The position numbers and the translations under genes are program-made. Under the pieces are notes generated by a model, which was not told where the DNA came from, made no database searches, and worked only from the letters and a program-made list of their open reading frames with translations. A stretch of DNA of 64,000 bases, taken from contig JAALGZ010000012.1 in the NCBI GenBank assembly GCA_015227615.1, positions 1,054,001 through 1,118,000 on the forward strand. Reading direction: 5' to 3'. Positions 35,215-47,893 of this stretch are shown one piece after another. This stretch comes from Labyrinthula sp. Ha (lineage: Eukaryota > Sar > Bigyra > Labyrinthulida > Labyrinthulaceae). Each line of letters begins with the position of its first letter. Positions within the stretch are counted from its first letter, which is position 1.

Positions 35215-36170
35215 CTACTTTGCGTTTTCAGAGAAACATATAAAAATTCCACTTGAGTTTTTATCAGTAAGCTTCTTCTTTTCCTTTAAATTTGCAAAGT
35301 ATCCACGAGATCCAAATATTCTGAAACATTCTAATTCTCCTTTTCTCTTGTAAAAATATTCAAGAGGAGATTTGTTCTCGGCAGCTTTAGGTATTGTGCT
35401 CCATATCTGAACTGCGTAAATCAATGCATAGCTCCAAAGCTTTCTTGGTACTGTCTTTGCAAGAAGTAAGTTTCTTGTTGTTTATTTCAAAGTCTGAACA
35501 AGCCTTTCAACTCTGCCATTTTCTGACTGGTGATAATCGGCACTAAACTGCTGAACTATTCCTCTCTTATCAAAAAACCGAGTTACAATAGAGTTTTTAA
35601 ACTAGCTGCTTTGGTCCAACATAATGCACTTAACAGTTTTATGTTCTTTCGTCAAGCATTTGATCAGCGAAAATAGTTTAGATTTTGCAACATCTTTGAA
35701 TTCACAGGGAAAACCCAACTGAATCTTGAAAACGGATCGATTACTACAAATGCAAAACGGTTTTGGTGTATTTCTCTTGAAGTTAAAGGACCAATGATGT
35801 CACAACATAGTTTTTCTACACTAGCAACTACCACAAAACTAGAAGAGCCCTTCTTTGTAATTTCTTCATTGTGTGGATTAGCTCTAATTTGCGACTCGCC
35901 GCATATAGTACAGGTATTTGACTCAAGCCTGTAACATATTCTAATTAAACTGTTGCCTAGAATATGACCAAGTCTACAATGTTGGAGTAAATTTTCAGCA
36001 TTTTTTGCATACAGAACATTTATTGGAATATTTTTGTCGCTAGGCTTGTGAGGTTTGCAGTGAAGATAAAAACAATTTCCACCAGCATTCACTTTATTGT
36101 ATCTAATCTCACATATGTTTTTTAGAAATGTTGATGTAAATCCTTGTGTACTAAGTTGTTCAGTTAACAA
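35215..36170 (-). pseudogene. Copia integrase region (fossil)
   Basis: The GAG-pre-integrase zinc-binding part shows CRLGHILGNS...CTICGESQ. The core begins with CCDIIGPLTSREI and RFAFVVIDPFSRFSWVFP, and the distal part has the copia NKSPLEYFYKRK...FRIFGSRGYF pattern. Broken. Confidence 0.8.
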
Positions 36171-36373
36171 GATATTTCAAGAAACGTTTGGGCAATATAA
36201 ACTTCAGGAAACTCCATAACAGCATTGTTTAGAAGTGTCACTTTGATGATACCGTACAACGAAGCATGAACCGTCTTTCCAAACGCGTTAGTGACTGCTA
36301 TAATAGTCCCTTTTCTTGTGTTCTGTGGTAAGGAGTTTACACCAGTTATGTGTTTTCCAGCTCCAGAGTTCAA
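36164..36373 (-). pseudogene. Copia aspartic protease region (fossil)
   Basis: The stretch SGAGKHITG followed by a hydrophobic beta-rich segment (VTLLNNAVMEFPEVYIA) corresponds to the copia protease between gag and integrase. Decayed. Confidence 0.65.
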
Positions 36374-36649
36374 GAGTATCCTTAAACACGAAGTTGAAAG
36401 AGAACAAGGACAATGCCTTCACTTTTAGTAGCAGAAACACAAATGAAGTTTGGAGCTATATCTTCAATAGACTTTGAAGATATAAAAGTACATATAAGAG
36501 CACCTAACGAGACTTCCTCGACTTCAGAGGTATCCTTTTCACTTTTTCTTCGTTTGCTTCTTCTTCTTCTGAGCACTCAGAAATAAAACATCTCCCGTTA
36601 TTTTCTTCCTCGGCTAGAACAGCTGCAATAACAGCTGCAACAACAGCTA

Positions 36650-37437
36650 AAGAAACTTTCTTTTTCGATTTGCATCCTCTTGCCAAATGGTCTTTAGATC
36701 TACATAGACCACAGCGTTTTCTGTCGTAGGGCACTCAGCAGCTTTATGACCAAAACCACTACAAACACTACATCTCATTTCCTTCGTTGCTAATAAGTTC
36801 GCTTTAGTACTCTTGGCTCTCTTAGATTACTTTGACGAACTTTTCAACTGTCTTCCTTCACTTGTCTTAGTGTTTATCTTTGAGAGCTTTGAAAACCTTT
36901 TCGAACTTGACTTTGTAGTCTTTGTGATATTTTGAATGAAAATTTTCGGTCATTGATGTCTTGAAAGTACCTTAACAGTTGATCAATATCAGTCTTAGAA
37001 CGTATTTGATTCTTATATACTCTGTATTGCATTGGTATTGCTTTAAGAAAAATCCTTCTTATTGATGGATCGTCTCTTTTGCCTCCAATGCTGTTGAACT
37101 TTGTTAACAACTTCTTAAACGTTTTGATATATTCATCCATTTCTTTACACTTAAGTCCTTCCATTTTTGATAAAAGAGTGAAACTTTCTAACTCTAAATC
37201 TTTAAAACAAAGTTCTTTAATTTTCTGATAAGCTTCCATCACTTCAGAGAACGTATCAACCAGGTGCTTTTCATCACTCGTCAAACTACCTCTTAGTATT
37301 GACATCACTTTCGAACAGCTCTGGTGATGATCTATTCTAGCATTATCGTATTTTTCTGTAGTGGTGTGAAGCGTTATGAGATCCGTTATTTCTTCCTCCT
37401 CTTTTTGTGTAGCCACCACTGTAAGAGAGTACGACAA
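36650..37437 (-). pseudogene. Copia gag region with zinc knuckle (fossil)
   Basis: A UBN2/gag-polypeptide type sequence (about 187 residues, including EMDEYIKTFKKLLTKFNSIG and the SIRRIFLKAIP motif) is followed by a CCHC-type knuckle, CGLCRSKDHLARGCKSKKK. The order matches copia gag. Decayed. Confidence 0.8.
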
Positions 37438-37965
37438 TGAAACCTTAAGTAAATCACTAGGAATATCAGACGATGCTCTGTCATATAATCACACTTTATC
37501 CATTTCTATGAGCGTATCAAGTGCTTGTATAGGTAAACCTTGTAAAAGCCAAAAACCGAGTCATCTTTTGAAATATTCTGTAGTTTTTACGGTATTTGTG
37601 TGATTTTCTCCTCTACTTTTGTATCTGCACATATGTGCGTCGCGAATTGGTTCGGAGGTGAAGTCTCATAGAGCATCAACTAGGCCAAACTTTTCCCATT
37701 CAAATAAGTCAGTATTGCTCTCTCCCAGTCACGGAAGTTTACCTTTTCACGCGACAATGGTATGACCTCCTTTAGTTTATTCTTGCTGTCTTTATTCATG
37801 TCTATTTAGATGAAACCGAATGCCGTAACTCCAAGTGTCTCAAAGAAGTGATATATTTCTTCGTCAGATGGCCGCTACTCTTGCTAGACTCCGTATCTCT
37901 GTTCAATATTCTCTAAGTTTATACATAAATGTCGCTCAGAAAAACAATGTAGACTCTTAACCTAT

Positions 37966-38066
37966 TGCATGATAAAAGGTGATCATAATACCAAACATAA
38001 ACTTACTTTTCTTAGGTATCCCCTTAACGGCTACCCTATGATACACTAACTTTAACGTTAACTTCA
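37966..38066. repeat. 5' LTR of copia fossil
   Basis: It pairs with 33212-33312. At 101 nt these LTRs are short for copia; the flanking bases suggest that a few more may belong to each repeat. Confidence 0.8.
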
Positions 38067-41000
38067 ATCTAAACATGCTATTATTCAGAAGATATTGATT
38101 AACCAAATTGTAAGCTGAGCAAAAGAAATGAATAACTGTAAAATTTGTCTAACATCATTAAAACCTTGTAGGTTTCCCATTAATATTAAGTCTAATATTG
38201 AAAGACCCAAACAATACACCCAGGCCACCCGCAAGAGTCTCGTTAAGCAAAAAATAAAGTTACTCAAAGATGATAAGATATAGGTACAATAATTTACCAA
38301 AGAAGTACTTAACTTAATTTAGAGCACTGAAGTTAGAGAGGGGATTTGCAACAGAAAATGCTGCAGTCCACAATAGCTCTAATTGAATTCTATTTTAACA
38401 ATACTTTGTTTCTCGTGAAATGTATAAAATGTAGAATAGAATAAAGGGGTTAAAAAATAAATTAGGAAAACTTAAATATACTGCAAGAAAACTCCTAAGA
38501 GAAAGATTAAGCTCAAGTTTCACTGTAATATGGCTACTTCTAGATAACAACTCGAAAAAAATTATCATTCTAGGAAAACCTACGTAATAGAATGAAAGAA
38601 AAGTATTAAGTTTAGATTCAAATCTATGAAGCTTGGCGACCGGAAAGCATGAAGTAGTAGCCATATTTCCTGTGAATGCTTTAGGGCTTAGCAAGCATCA
38701 AATGGTTGGATACACATAGAAATATTGCTAACTGAGGGTCTTACATAGAGCCACTCCCCCATTTGAGTCATTTAGCTCCTCCATCAGAAGTAAAGATGTG
38801 AAGAACTCATACTTCAACTAGTACAGAGCATATCAACTTTTTACCTACAAGGAAATGCCTATATAAACGCATTCTATGGGCTTTTAGATTAAATAAGAAG
38901 CTTAATAAAAGCTAATGCCAGTATTGCAGAGTATGTGCTGGCTTAGGTCTGTATTAAACTTAAGTTGAGACATGGGTGTTGGGTTACATAAGAGCTACAT
39001 AATAAGAATCGGTTAATATCTGACACAAATTGGATATCAAGAAAACTATCTACTCCATATACAATACTGCCATGTGATGATTTATGTTATACGCACTAGC
39101 AGCACTTGGATTGATTATAATATCTCATCTCTTTATTTGACTAAAAAAAATTTAGATATATTAACAAAAAATCTCTTAGAAGGGGAATTTGAGAACCAGA
39201 TAGAGAAATTAGAGGAGTTCTATGGGTAAAACTACACTTATGAAGCTAAGGAGGTTAGATACTAGGGTACAAGGGGAGCTCTTCATGGTTAAAGCGACGT
39301 GTATTAATTTGAGATATACATAAAAAAAAATGTTAGTAGTCAAGGTTATTTTTTGAATGCAAGAGACTTTGCACGGAATCTAAACAAACTGAAAAGGGAA
39401 AGAGGAAAACGTATGCTTTCATAGTTAAGATGAGGATATCGTTTAAGAATAGTACTGATGGGATCGAAAGGGTAGTAGAAATAATGTGGAATTTTTCTTG
39501 GCTAAACTTTGAGTTTATAAGGAAATTCAGAATGTACAGGAAGGGGAACATTATATTCACGATGAAGAGCATTGGTTTCACCAATATTGCCCACTTAACC
39601 AATCCTATCATTTCCAAATCCTTAAACCTTGAATCAAATTTTCTATTCCTCATTAAGAGTTCAAAGCCAAACCCAAGGTCCTCTTGCAATTTCAATGCAA
39701 TCCCAAATTTAAAGCCCTCCTCCTTTTGTACTTCAAAAATTAGAGCTTTGAAAAAGAATATCCTTGAATAATCATTGGATCAAATGATCCAAGCAATTTG
39801 CATTTAGAATCCAAGATGCTCAACCTAATCCAAAAAATATCTTGAAGTCCATTAAACACCAAAACCTGTCCGTTGTACTGTGATCAAAACCCTTAACTAG
39901 AAAAAATAAGAGTTTTAAGACAACTTATCTTTTGTTTCAATGATTCCCTTGAACGTTTATCATTGTCATTCAACTTTATTGAAAATTTCTCCAATGGAGT
40001 CTTTTCCGTAAACAGTGTTGTGCTCCTTCATGTATGGATCTGAACAGTCTTTGCAGTAACCAATGCTGTTACTCTAATAATGAAAAACATCTTTCTTCCA
40101 AGATTCTGGTTAATCCATGGGTGCTGTACTCTGGTAAAGTGTCCTATGTGGCGTGAACTATGGATAAACATCAATTCCTTCTTCCAGTTCTTTATATATT
40201 CGCGCTAATCCAATTTAACGATGTTGCTGACCTCCCAGCCAAAAGATTTCTATATGGCTCAATTTATTTTCTATTGGTTCTATCATTTTTAATTTAATGT
40301 TTGGAAATTTAAATTTGGGAAATAAGGTTATTCAATCAAGAATTGATGTTTTAGACTTCAAAGGCAGAAAATAAATTGTCTTGCAACTAGGCATCGGATT
40401 AGATAAAAATTTGAAAAACTTAATTGAAAATCATTTTGATTCTGATTATCAATAAAAGAATTTGAATCTTGATTTTTTTTGAATGATTCTGGTTTTATTC
40501 TAATTATTAATTAATTATCATAATAAAGATGAACTTTGCGACCATCTTTTAAATCGCCGATAATTTCATACTTATTTTCAACACCGTATGAAAACCTTGA
40601 AAAACTAGCCACATGACATAAGAGTAATCCGGCAATAGGATATGGGTGGGTCATGTGACTAATTTTTTGAAACTAAGCATATGGTGCAGAAATGAAAAAG
40701 TTTTTTTTTGGGTATTTGGCCAAGTGTCTGGTCATGCAGCGTTGTATTGATAATCAATTATTTTCAATAATCAATCAAAACTGTTGGGGAATTATTAGAA
40801 TTAATAAACAAAAAAACCTAGGCAAATCCCTTATTAATGAAATAACATTAAATCAGATCCGGTCCCTAATTGGTACAACCCAAAGTGAATATTTAGATAA
40901 GGTTTGAAGTTGAAGCGTTTGTAAGTATTTTGTAATGACATTAGGTTCTAAGGTAACAAGTGGGAAGTTATTGAATCTTCGTTTCTTACTTTTCTTATTA

Positions 41001-41652
41001 TGTCGTCCCATACTGTTTGTTGAGTTATTCCTATTTCACTTGTTCTTGATAGGGGTTGACTCAGGAAACATTGCTCCAAACATAAACATAAGCACTATTG
41101 CGAGTTATCATATGCTTCTGGGGAATTATCTAGTTTGCCACGTAATATTCAAGGTTGCAATACTCATATTTACACCTTTTACGAAAACTAGAAACTTTTT
41201 CTTTTTTGTTTACGAGAAATATTTCTACACTTCTTTAAACTCTTTCCGGATTCTATCGCGCATCATGTGCTCAACGGAAAGAGTTAAGAAAGACATGATT
41301 AATATTGTTGGTTAAGATAAAACACACGTTATCTCACCTGAATTTATTAATTTGCTCTAGTTCTACTAGATGATAGATTGTTCAACTTGTTTGATATATC
41401 TTCCACGTTCTTCGTTTCACAAAGGAAACATAAAAAGCACAAATTATCAATAGCGAATTACTACAACCCTATTCAAAATTTCCGAAACACAAGGAAAGAC
41501 GCACAACGATGTCCTCAACACAGTACGTTATACGACCAAGAACACAGTAGATTTTGAATCGCAGGAAGTATTCCGATCTTGAATGATCAAGTTCAATTTT
41601 GTCTTGACTACCACTCTTTGCGCGACGAAGTTTATTCAAACCAAACTAAGAG
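38067..41652. other. 3.6-kb AT-rich desert
   Basis: It contains the inverted copy of the dispersed AT-rich repeat (about 40390-40795). Short frames at 38395-38694, 39430-39771 and 40935-41315 have no recognisable content. The last 100 bases should hold the transporter promoter. Confidence 0.6.
40390..40795 (-). repeat. AT-rich dispersed repeat, inverted copy
   Basis: Its reverse complement aligns with 18395-18790: AATTGATTATCAATACAA near the start, GCACCATATG in the middle, and a TTATTGATAATCAGAATCAA block near the end. That last block also aligns with 47535-47612. This copy defines the family extent of about 400 bp. Confidence 0.55.
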
Positions 41653-43267
41653 ATGGAAGAAACAAAAAAGGATAAGATAGTAGTTTCTGACGCAGCAGAG
41701 CCAGAACTTGCCGCAGCAGTTAAAGTAGAGGTAGAAACAGCGCAGAAAGCTGTGGTAGAAGCCTCGAATAAAGCTGCAGAGAAAGAGGTTCCATATGCTG
41801 AAAGGGTAAAATGCTCGTGTTTCGGTAAAGACTTTACGGAGAGATACTACATCCTCATGCTGTTCACGGTGATCAACATGTTTCTTTTTGCAGATCAAAA
41901 CCTGTTAGCACCAAACCTTACGGTAATAGCTGAGGAATACAATTTTACCGATGATCAAAGGGACACCTACATTGGAGGATACATCTCCCTTGGATTTTTT
42001 GTGGTCGGTGGAATCGTCGCCATGATTGTTGGATTATTAACTGACACCATGAATAGAAAACTTGTCTTTGCAGCAACTGTAGTTATTGGTATTTTTTTTC
42101 TTCTTTATTAATTATACAGGTGAAGTATCATGCATGGCAACGTATTGGGTACCCACTGGAACGATAGCTGAATTTTGGTATGGGCTTTGGTTAACACGTT
42201 CTGTAACTGGGTTTGCAATTGGTGGAGCGCTTCCAATTCAATATTCTCTAATGGGGGATCTATTTCATGGTGCCGAAAGGGGTAAGGCAGTCGCCTTCTT
42301 TTCAATGGCAACAAGTGTCGGGTCTAATGCAGGGCAGTATGTTGCTAATTGGTTATCTCCAGACTGGAGAACTCCTTTCCTTATAGTATCCATACCTACG
42401 TATTTACTAGTTGCTATTTACTTAGTTACTACAAAGGAGCCTACTAGAGGAGGAGCTGAAGATTTGCTGCAGGATGAGGATGATGGAACTGATACAGGGA
42501 GGAAGGGTTTTAAGGTTGCAAACACTGGAGAGGGTAGTCACACTATCGACATGGCAAAGTTGAAGAGCCTGCTTTCAAGACCAAGTGTGGCTCTAATTAT
42601 ATTTCAAGGACTTCCTGGATGTCTTCCGTGGGGAATAATTCAGGTATTTTTAAATGACTTCATGAAGGAAGAGAAGGAAATGAGTAATCTAGAAGCTGCC
42701 AATGCCTTTCTCGCATTTAGTGTTGGGTTCTTCATATCCGTGATTGTTTCTGGATGGATTCAAGATAAAGGTTGGAAATACAAAGATGGAAAGTATAGAC
42801 CGATGTTACCTGTTTTTGCTGGAGTTACTACTCTTATTGCGCCGTTCCTGCTTCACTTTGTTATTGCCTATGATGCTGATGGTCTTAGTCCAGTGAGTTA
42901 CATCCCATTGTTTTTTGTGACAGCGTTCTTAGCTGGTTTAGCTGGAGTAATTGTGAAAAGTACGTTGTTGCTCATTACGATGCCAGAGACTAGGGGTACA
43001 GCCTTTGCACTGCAAAGTTTGTTGGACGAGCTTGGAAAAGGTTTGGGTCCTTATATTGTGTCGGTTTTAATTCAAGTGTCTCCAAATAGACAAGCAGGGA
43101 TGATTATTGGTACTTACGGATGGATTCCAACTGGTTTTATGCAGATTGCCATTGCTAAATTCTTGAACAATGATATTGCTAGGAATGAAAGGGAGTTGCT
43201 AGCAGAATATAGAGCTGAACACCCAGAGGAGGAAAATGCAAGGGCGGAGGTCGAGGTGAGTGCATAA
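41653..43267 (+). CDS. Spinster-type MFS transporter, one 31-nt intron
   Basis: Exons 41653-42088 and 42120-43267 give 527 residues. The 31-nt GT-AG intron (42089-42119, phase 1) is T-rich and its removal joins VVIG to EVSCMATYW without disturbing the third membrane segment. About 12 hydrophobic segments are seen, with the MFS loop signature LTDTMNRKL between segments 2 and 3, TRSVTGFAIGGALPI and GDLFHGAERGKAVAFF. In the second half PETRGTAFALQSLLDELGKGLGP matches the Spinster-like branch, whose animal members export sphingosine-1-phosphate or lysophospholipids. The N-terminus is a cytosolic Ala/Glu/Lys-rich tail; the C-terminus is also acidic. The substrate is unknown. Confidence 0.9.
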
Positions 43268-43470
43268 CATATGAGATTATCGTATGAGAACATTCTTATA
43301 GTCTACTTTGATCTGAATGATGAATTAGATCTCTATCTAATAGTTCGCACGAGCCTACGCTGTTATTAGTTTCTCTCTAGTTACCACCTTAATGAGAATT
43401 TATTTAGATTTATTCACAGTTTTAGCTTTATATTATACTCGGGAAATGGACATCTTTTCAGATACGGAAA

Positions 43471-45973
43471 CTATTCCAACCTTCTAAAATACTCTGTTCC
43501 ATCCCCAGTATATGCGCCGGGATCAACTGATTTATCTAGGTTCAAAAGAGTTACTCTCTTGTCGTAGCATTCCCTCATATCCAAAACATGCTTAAATGTA
43601 GGCCTTCCATGAGGACAGTTAAAAGGTCTCCTCAAGCTTGCCAGGTTAGTTACAATTTCCTTCTGTTTACATAGCTTCAAAGACGTACCTATCATAACAG
43701 CACTGCGACAAGCTTTTGAGGCAAACCGTTTTCGGTGTTTGTCCAAGTACAGGCTAGAAAAAACTTCTGGGGAATATTCTCCATTGCTCTTTACAATATT
43801 ACCTTCGCCTAATATCTTTTGTATTAATTCTTTGAAATCGTCTTGGTTAAAAGTATCTTTGAAAGCTTGCGGCACTGCTGTTAAAAATAACTTATCATCC
43901 TGCAATCTGTACTGAAAGCCCAATCGATTAACCATTTCCTTCACTCCTTCTTCTTCAAGCACTGCTAGTTCAATACCAGACAAATCTACCTTACATGGGT
44001 GTATCAAATGTTGAACGCTCACATTGCCTTCATTCAGTAAGGTTTCAAACCGATGTATTTCATCACTTGCGTGCTGATCAAAGAGAAAAATTTGTGACTT
44101 TATGACCACTAGTATAAATCCAAGGTTAAACTGTCCTACAAGTTTAAAATCCCTAAGATCATTCTTCCCAACTCTTAGATAGTTTGAAGGACTCGCTGAT
44201 ATATCGCCTTGAAACAAGGCTTGTGACTTCGCAATGGGATTCTCAACACTAGTGCATCTGGATTTCTCTTTCTCTTTAACTTGTTCCTGTTTTAATCGTT
44301 CAGTGAATGCTTTCTCAATATTATCCAAAGAAATACCACAGAGAGGTTTCAATTTGGTAATGCTTGGCTCAGAAGGCAAATTTTTTAGTGTTCTGGTTTT
44401 CGACTCGGAAATTTTCGGAATCACATTAGCAACCTTTGGTTGATCACTTGCACCCTTATTTCCGCCAAACATGGAAAAGATATTGGTTTGCACTAATTTT
44501 CTGACTTTTGGCATATGATCAGCTACTCGAACAACTTCTGGGTGTTGTAATGGGTCATCTTTACTACCTCCAGGTTTTACATCAATGCCTCGAGCCCCCA
44601 TTCCTTTCCTATTTTCAAATTCATCATGGATTTTGTGTTTAGGCGACAAAGGCTTGGGCTCCTCTTTAACCTGAACGACATTCTTTCCTTTCTTATCGTC
44701 ATTTTGAGAACCAAGCAACATATCATTAGGTACAAGAATATTATCAAGACAAGAACTAATTGTAGAAATGAACTGTTTTTCTCCTGCAAACGCTATTTTT
44801 TTCTTGTCCGGAGAAACATTAAAATCTATAGCTCCCTTTTTCGCTCCGACACAGACGACGAAAAATGGTTTTCCTTTTAATCCAGCATTACTCCAACAGG
44901 TGTTGATAGTCCTTCGCAATTCAGCATATACTACTGGTTTACCATTGAGAAATATAAACTGTCTATGTTTGTCACTAACAACTACATCCTTGAGAGACGG
45001 ATTAGATATATATCCATTTATAGATATAAAATTTTGCATCTCTGAAATTGCCTCTGTACCCTCAACTTCATTGAGTTGATCCTTAGTGGTGTCTAAATTT
45101 AGCTTAAGATTCAAACTCCGTAGGTTGCTGTCTACGGGGAAACTAAATATATCGGTGATATTCTGGGCCAACGTTTCATTTCCCTTTGTCTCAAAATATT
45201 TCTTTCTAGACTTTTCTGCAACATTAACCACTGAAATAGAAACCTAATATCAGCTCAAAACAGGAGTATACTTTTGTTGTGATTAAAGCGTAAGTTTGAA
45301 GCCATTGAATAGCTTTCTGAAACTCTTTCTTTCTATTCTTCTTGAAGACAGATCTTCTAACTGGAATGTTTTGAAATAAGTTGCTTACTCTAACCTGTGT
45401 CCCTCGCTGCTTTGACTTTCGCTGTGCATACATCGCTTCACCTTGTGTAGAAAATTGTGATGTCCATCCAAACCCAGTCTCGTCGGGACTTGAGGTAACT
45501 GACACTCCTGATATATTATCACTAAAATAACGAAAAAACATAATATTACCCATGAGATGAAAGTTTTCCTGAGAGTGCACAGAGATTATTCAGAGCTTCA
45601 CCACGAAAACCAAACGAACTAAATGTAAGGAGTGCAAACAAAAATACGTAGGACCTTTCAAAATGTCTCCAAAATTATCAATTTTTGATGTGTAGCTCCC
45701 TTTACAAATATTTTCCATATCACTTTGACAAATACCAACCCCATCGTCACTTACTTCAAAAGATTCGTAGCCAAAGTCGCAGAACTTTATCTGAACCTTA
45801 GTTGCTTTTGCATCAAGGGAGTTTTCCACCAGTTCTTTGATAGCAACACTGAGGGACGGGATTCCTTGTCCACCTAAACATTAAAATAACATAGTATTTT
45901 CCTGGAAATTTTTTGGTAGTCCTCTACCTTCAATCTTTTTATCTTTCTCTTCATTTAAAACGGTTTGTTGCCC
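43471..45973 (-). CDS. PMS2: PMS2-type MutL mismatch-repair endonuclease, spliced
   Basis: On the minus strand the exons are 45648-45873, 45550-45618, 45272-45521 and 43471-45243, separated by introns of 29, 28 and 28 nt (45619-45647, 45522-45549, 45244-45271). An upstream intron of 54 nt (45874-45927) precedes a short 5' exon whose start codon I could not place. Motifs: the GHKL ATPase with IPSLSVAIKELVENSLDA, VSDDGVGI, TSKI and FGFRGEALNNLCALSG; RGTQVRVSNLFQNIPVR; and the C-terminal endonuclease metal site DQHASDEIHRFE plus ACRSAVMIG and CPHGRPT. These identify PMS2 (yeast Pms1), the nicking subunit of MutL-alpha with MLH1. All exon phases fit. A 203-bp gap separates its 3' end from the transporter gene. 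Confidence 0.92.
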
Positions 45974-46040
45974 TTAATTAATTTGTAATGGTACGCTAAC
46001 GATAGAGAAACGAAATTTATCATTCTTTCAAGACAAGAAA

Positions 46041-46090
46041 TCTATATATTTTGGGCAAACTGAAAATGTTACAACAATACTTTTCGAAAG
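46041..46090. repeat. 50-bp sequence shared with 6151-6200
   Basis: The second copy of the shared upstream sequence, here just beyond the 5' end of PMS2. The similarity stops abruptly on both sides. Confidence 0.5.
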
Positions 46091-46775
46091 CGGTTTTTAG
46101 AAGCCTAGCTTTTGGACCGCAATTCTTCCACTAAGAGGCCACTCGTGTCATGGCCATGTCGCCCTAATTTGTGAAAAAAAAGAAAAATAATACAAAACCA
46201 AATGGATACAATAAACCCCAAAGTAAAGGAACAACACATCCAACAACAAACCCAAACGGTTCCACTTGACGAGTGAACCTTATTTCGAGGTTCCATAACA
46301 GAATCTATATTTGAACTATTTAAGAACATTGCTGCAAATAGATTTAGGTGGAATAGGGGTTCGTCCCACAAGTTTTCTGAGGAACATACGAAACGAATCT
46401 TCGGTTTGGACAAAAAGAAGTTGAAAAGATGCAATGTATACTGTATTTCTTTAGATGTTTGCGCTTTTACGATAAACCTTAAGTTTGATTTAGCTCTTGG
46501 TAAGTAAATCTCCAAAATCAAAAACTTAAAACACGTTGGACAAGATGTAAACCTAGATGCAGACTCAAGAAGATTTCGTTCAGACTTAAAATAGGATGAG
46601 TTGAAAGTGCTAAGGTACTTTAAAGTGTATGAAATGCATTTACTCTGAATTCTCTTTATACGGATCTAAACAATAATAAGAATCAGATCCATTTGAGGTC
46701 CAATACCAACAGTTAGCCTTTCTTCGAAATAGCTAACCCTTACCGAGAAACCCTATGTGGTAAAAAAAATGCTCA

Positions 46776-46868
46776 CCCTAAACCCCATCCCTTTCCAAAA
46801 CTGTTTGTTGATTGAAAAATAAAATATTTTTCTTCCAAACTTTTACCCTAAACCCCATCCCTTCCCAA
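46776..46868. repeat. Two direct copies of a CCCTAAACCCC-containing 24-mer
   Basis: ACCCTAAACCCCATCCCTT occurs at 46776 and again at 46845, spaced 69 bases apart and nearly identical. The CCCTAAA unit resembles a plant-type telomere repeat, but there are only single units inside a longer duplicated stretch. Confidence 0.6.
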
Positions 46869-47394
46869 GGTCCATTTTAATTGAGCAAATCTTTTAAAGT
46901 TGATGTACCTTTTTTTAATGAAGTTTGTTTGATCACCTCAGATAAACTCACTTGAAACACTTTCCTCTTAATTTAAACGTCTATACATTTTCTTTTTCCT
47001 TTAGTTGAAACAACTCTTCTTCTCTAACCTTGTGCAAGAGATATCCATCCTCAAAATTGTAAAATGTACTAAAAAATAATATAATTTTTGTTCAATTACG
47101 TAGAATAGTGAAAATACATTAAGTTGATAAAGTTTTCAGTATCTCGTAATCATTTCCTATAGCTTAGCATTGACCTTCAATACTCTTTAGGCAGTTTTTG
47201 ATTTTTGTTGGTTTGATTGCATTTATTTAGTTTTTTTATTTTGGGTACTTGGATTATCCAATGAGCTCACTCATCCAATCAGATTGAACTGGCCTTTAGA
47301 AGGTTAGCCTCGACGAAAACTAATCCCTAGTTTTTACCGCAAATCTCTGAGTCTAGACCCCGTCCTAACGGGTAGGGATCGAATTTAATTTATT

Positions 47395-47615
47395 GATAAT
47401 TCATGAATAAACATTTTTCCAATAGTTTTTTCATTAACTGGTTCTGATAATTCCCAACCATTTTTATTAATTGTTAATAATCAATTGAAAATAAAATTAA
47501 AATCATGATCATTTGATAAAAATAGAATTCCTAGTTCTTTTACTGATAATCAGAATCAAAACAATTATCAAATAATTATTGATAATTATTATCAAATCCG
47601 AGGCCTACTCACAAC
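47395..47615 (+). repeat. AT-rich dispersed repeat, partial copy
   Basis: The block around TTACTGATAATCAGAATCAA, followed by TTATCAAATCCGAGGCC, matches the inverted copy at 40390-40795 (ATCTAATCCGATGCC) and the end of the copy at 18395-18790. Only part of the element is recognisable. Confidence 0.5.
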
Positions 47616-47893
47616 TCGCTCCCCTATTCACCATACCTATAACCAAGTTGAATCGCCCAGAGTAACATACAACCTGCCAGAAAAACGAGCTCGGCAACTG
47701 CAATAACAAGAGAAGTAGCCGTGAAGAAGAAGGTCATCGACATCCAATACCACAAGCCGCTGGAAACCTACCAATTCTCTGCAAACTCATGCTACATATA
47801 TAACACAAGGGTTCAAGGTTCTAAGTAAATTAACCTTATCTCCAGTATACCAACTCTCTGTGCGAGCAAAAAACTGAAGTTTACATAGCCGGC

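Larger units (their letters stand above)
33212..38066 (-). mobile_element. Ty1/copia LTR retrotransposon fossil
   Basis: A minus-strand element of about 4.9 kb with the copia domain order gag, protease, integrase, RT, RNase H. It is bounded by two 101-nt direct repeats (LTRs) that are about 84% identical, indicating an old insertion. Parts: gag (about 36874-37437, with the zinc knuckle near 36650-36734), aspartic protease (about 36164-36373), integrase with the GAG-pre-integrase zinc motif (about 35215-36170), and the end of RT with RNase H (about 33353-34090). It is clearly broken, with about ten interruptions. The RT palm is poorly preserved. No clean target-site duplication was found, and the outer limits are accurate to a few bases. 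Confidence 0.88.

Noticed and set aside
39430-39771. 113-residue plus-strand frame overlapping a 120-residue minus-strand frame
   Set aside because: Neither has recognisable motifs; mutual overlap on opposite strands suggests chance openness.
46105-46521. 138-residue minus-strand frame with membrane segments
   Set aside because: It has no ATG at its 5' end, low-complexity hydrophobic content and no family; it is probably chance or decayed DNA.
46776-46868. Interstitial telomere tract (CCCTAAA)
   Set aside because: Only one CCCTAAA unit occurs in each of two copies of a longer duplicated stretch; there is no tandem array.
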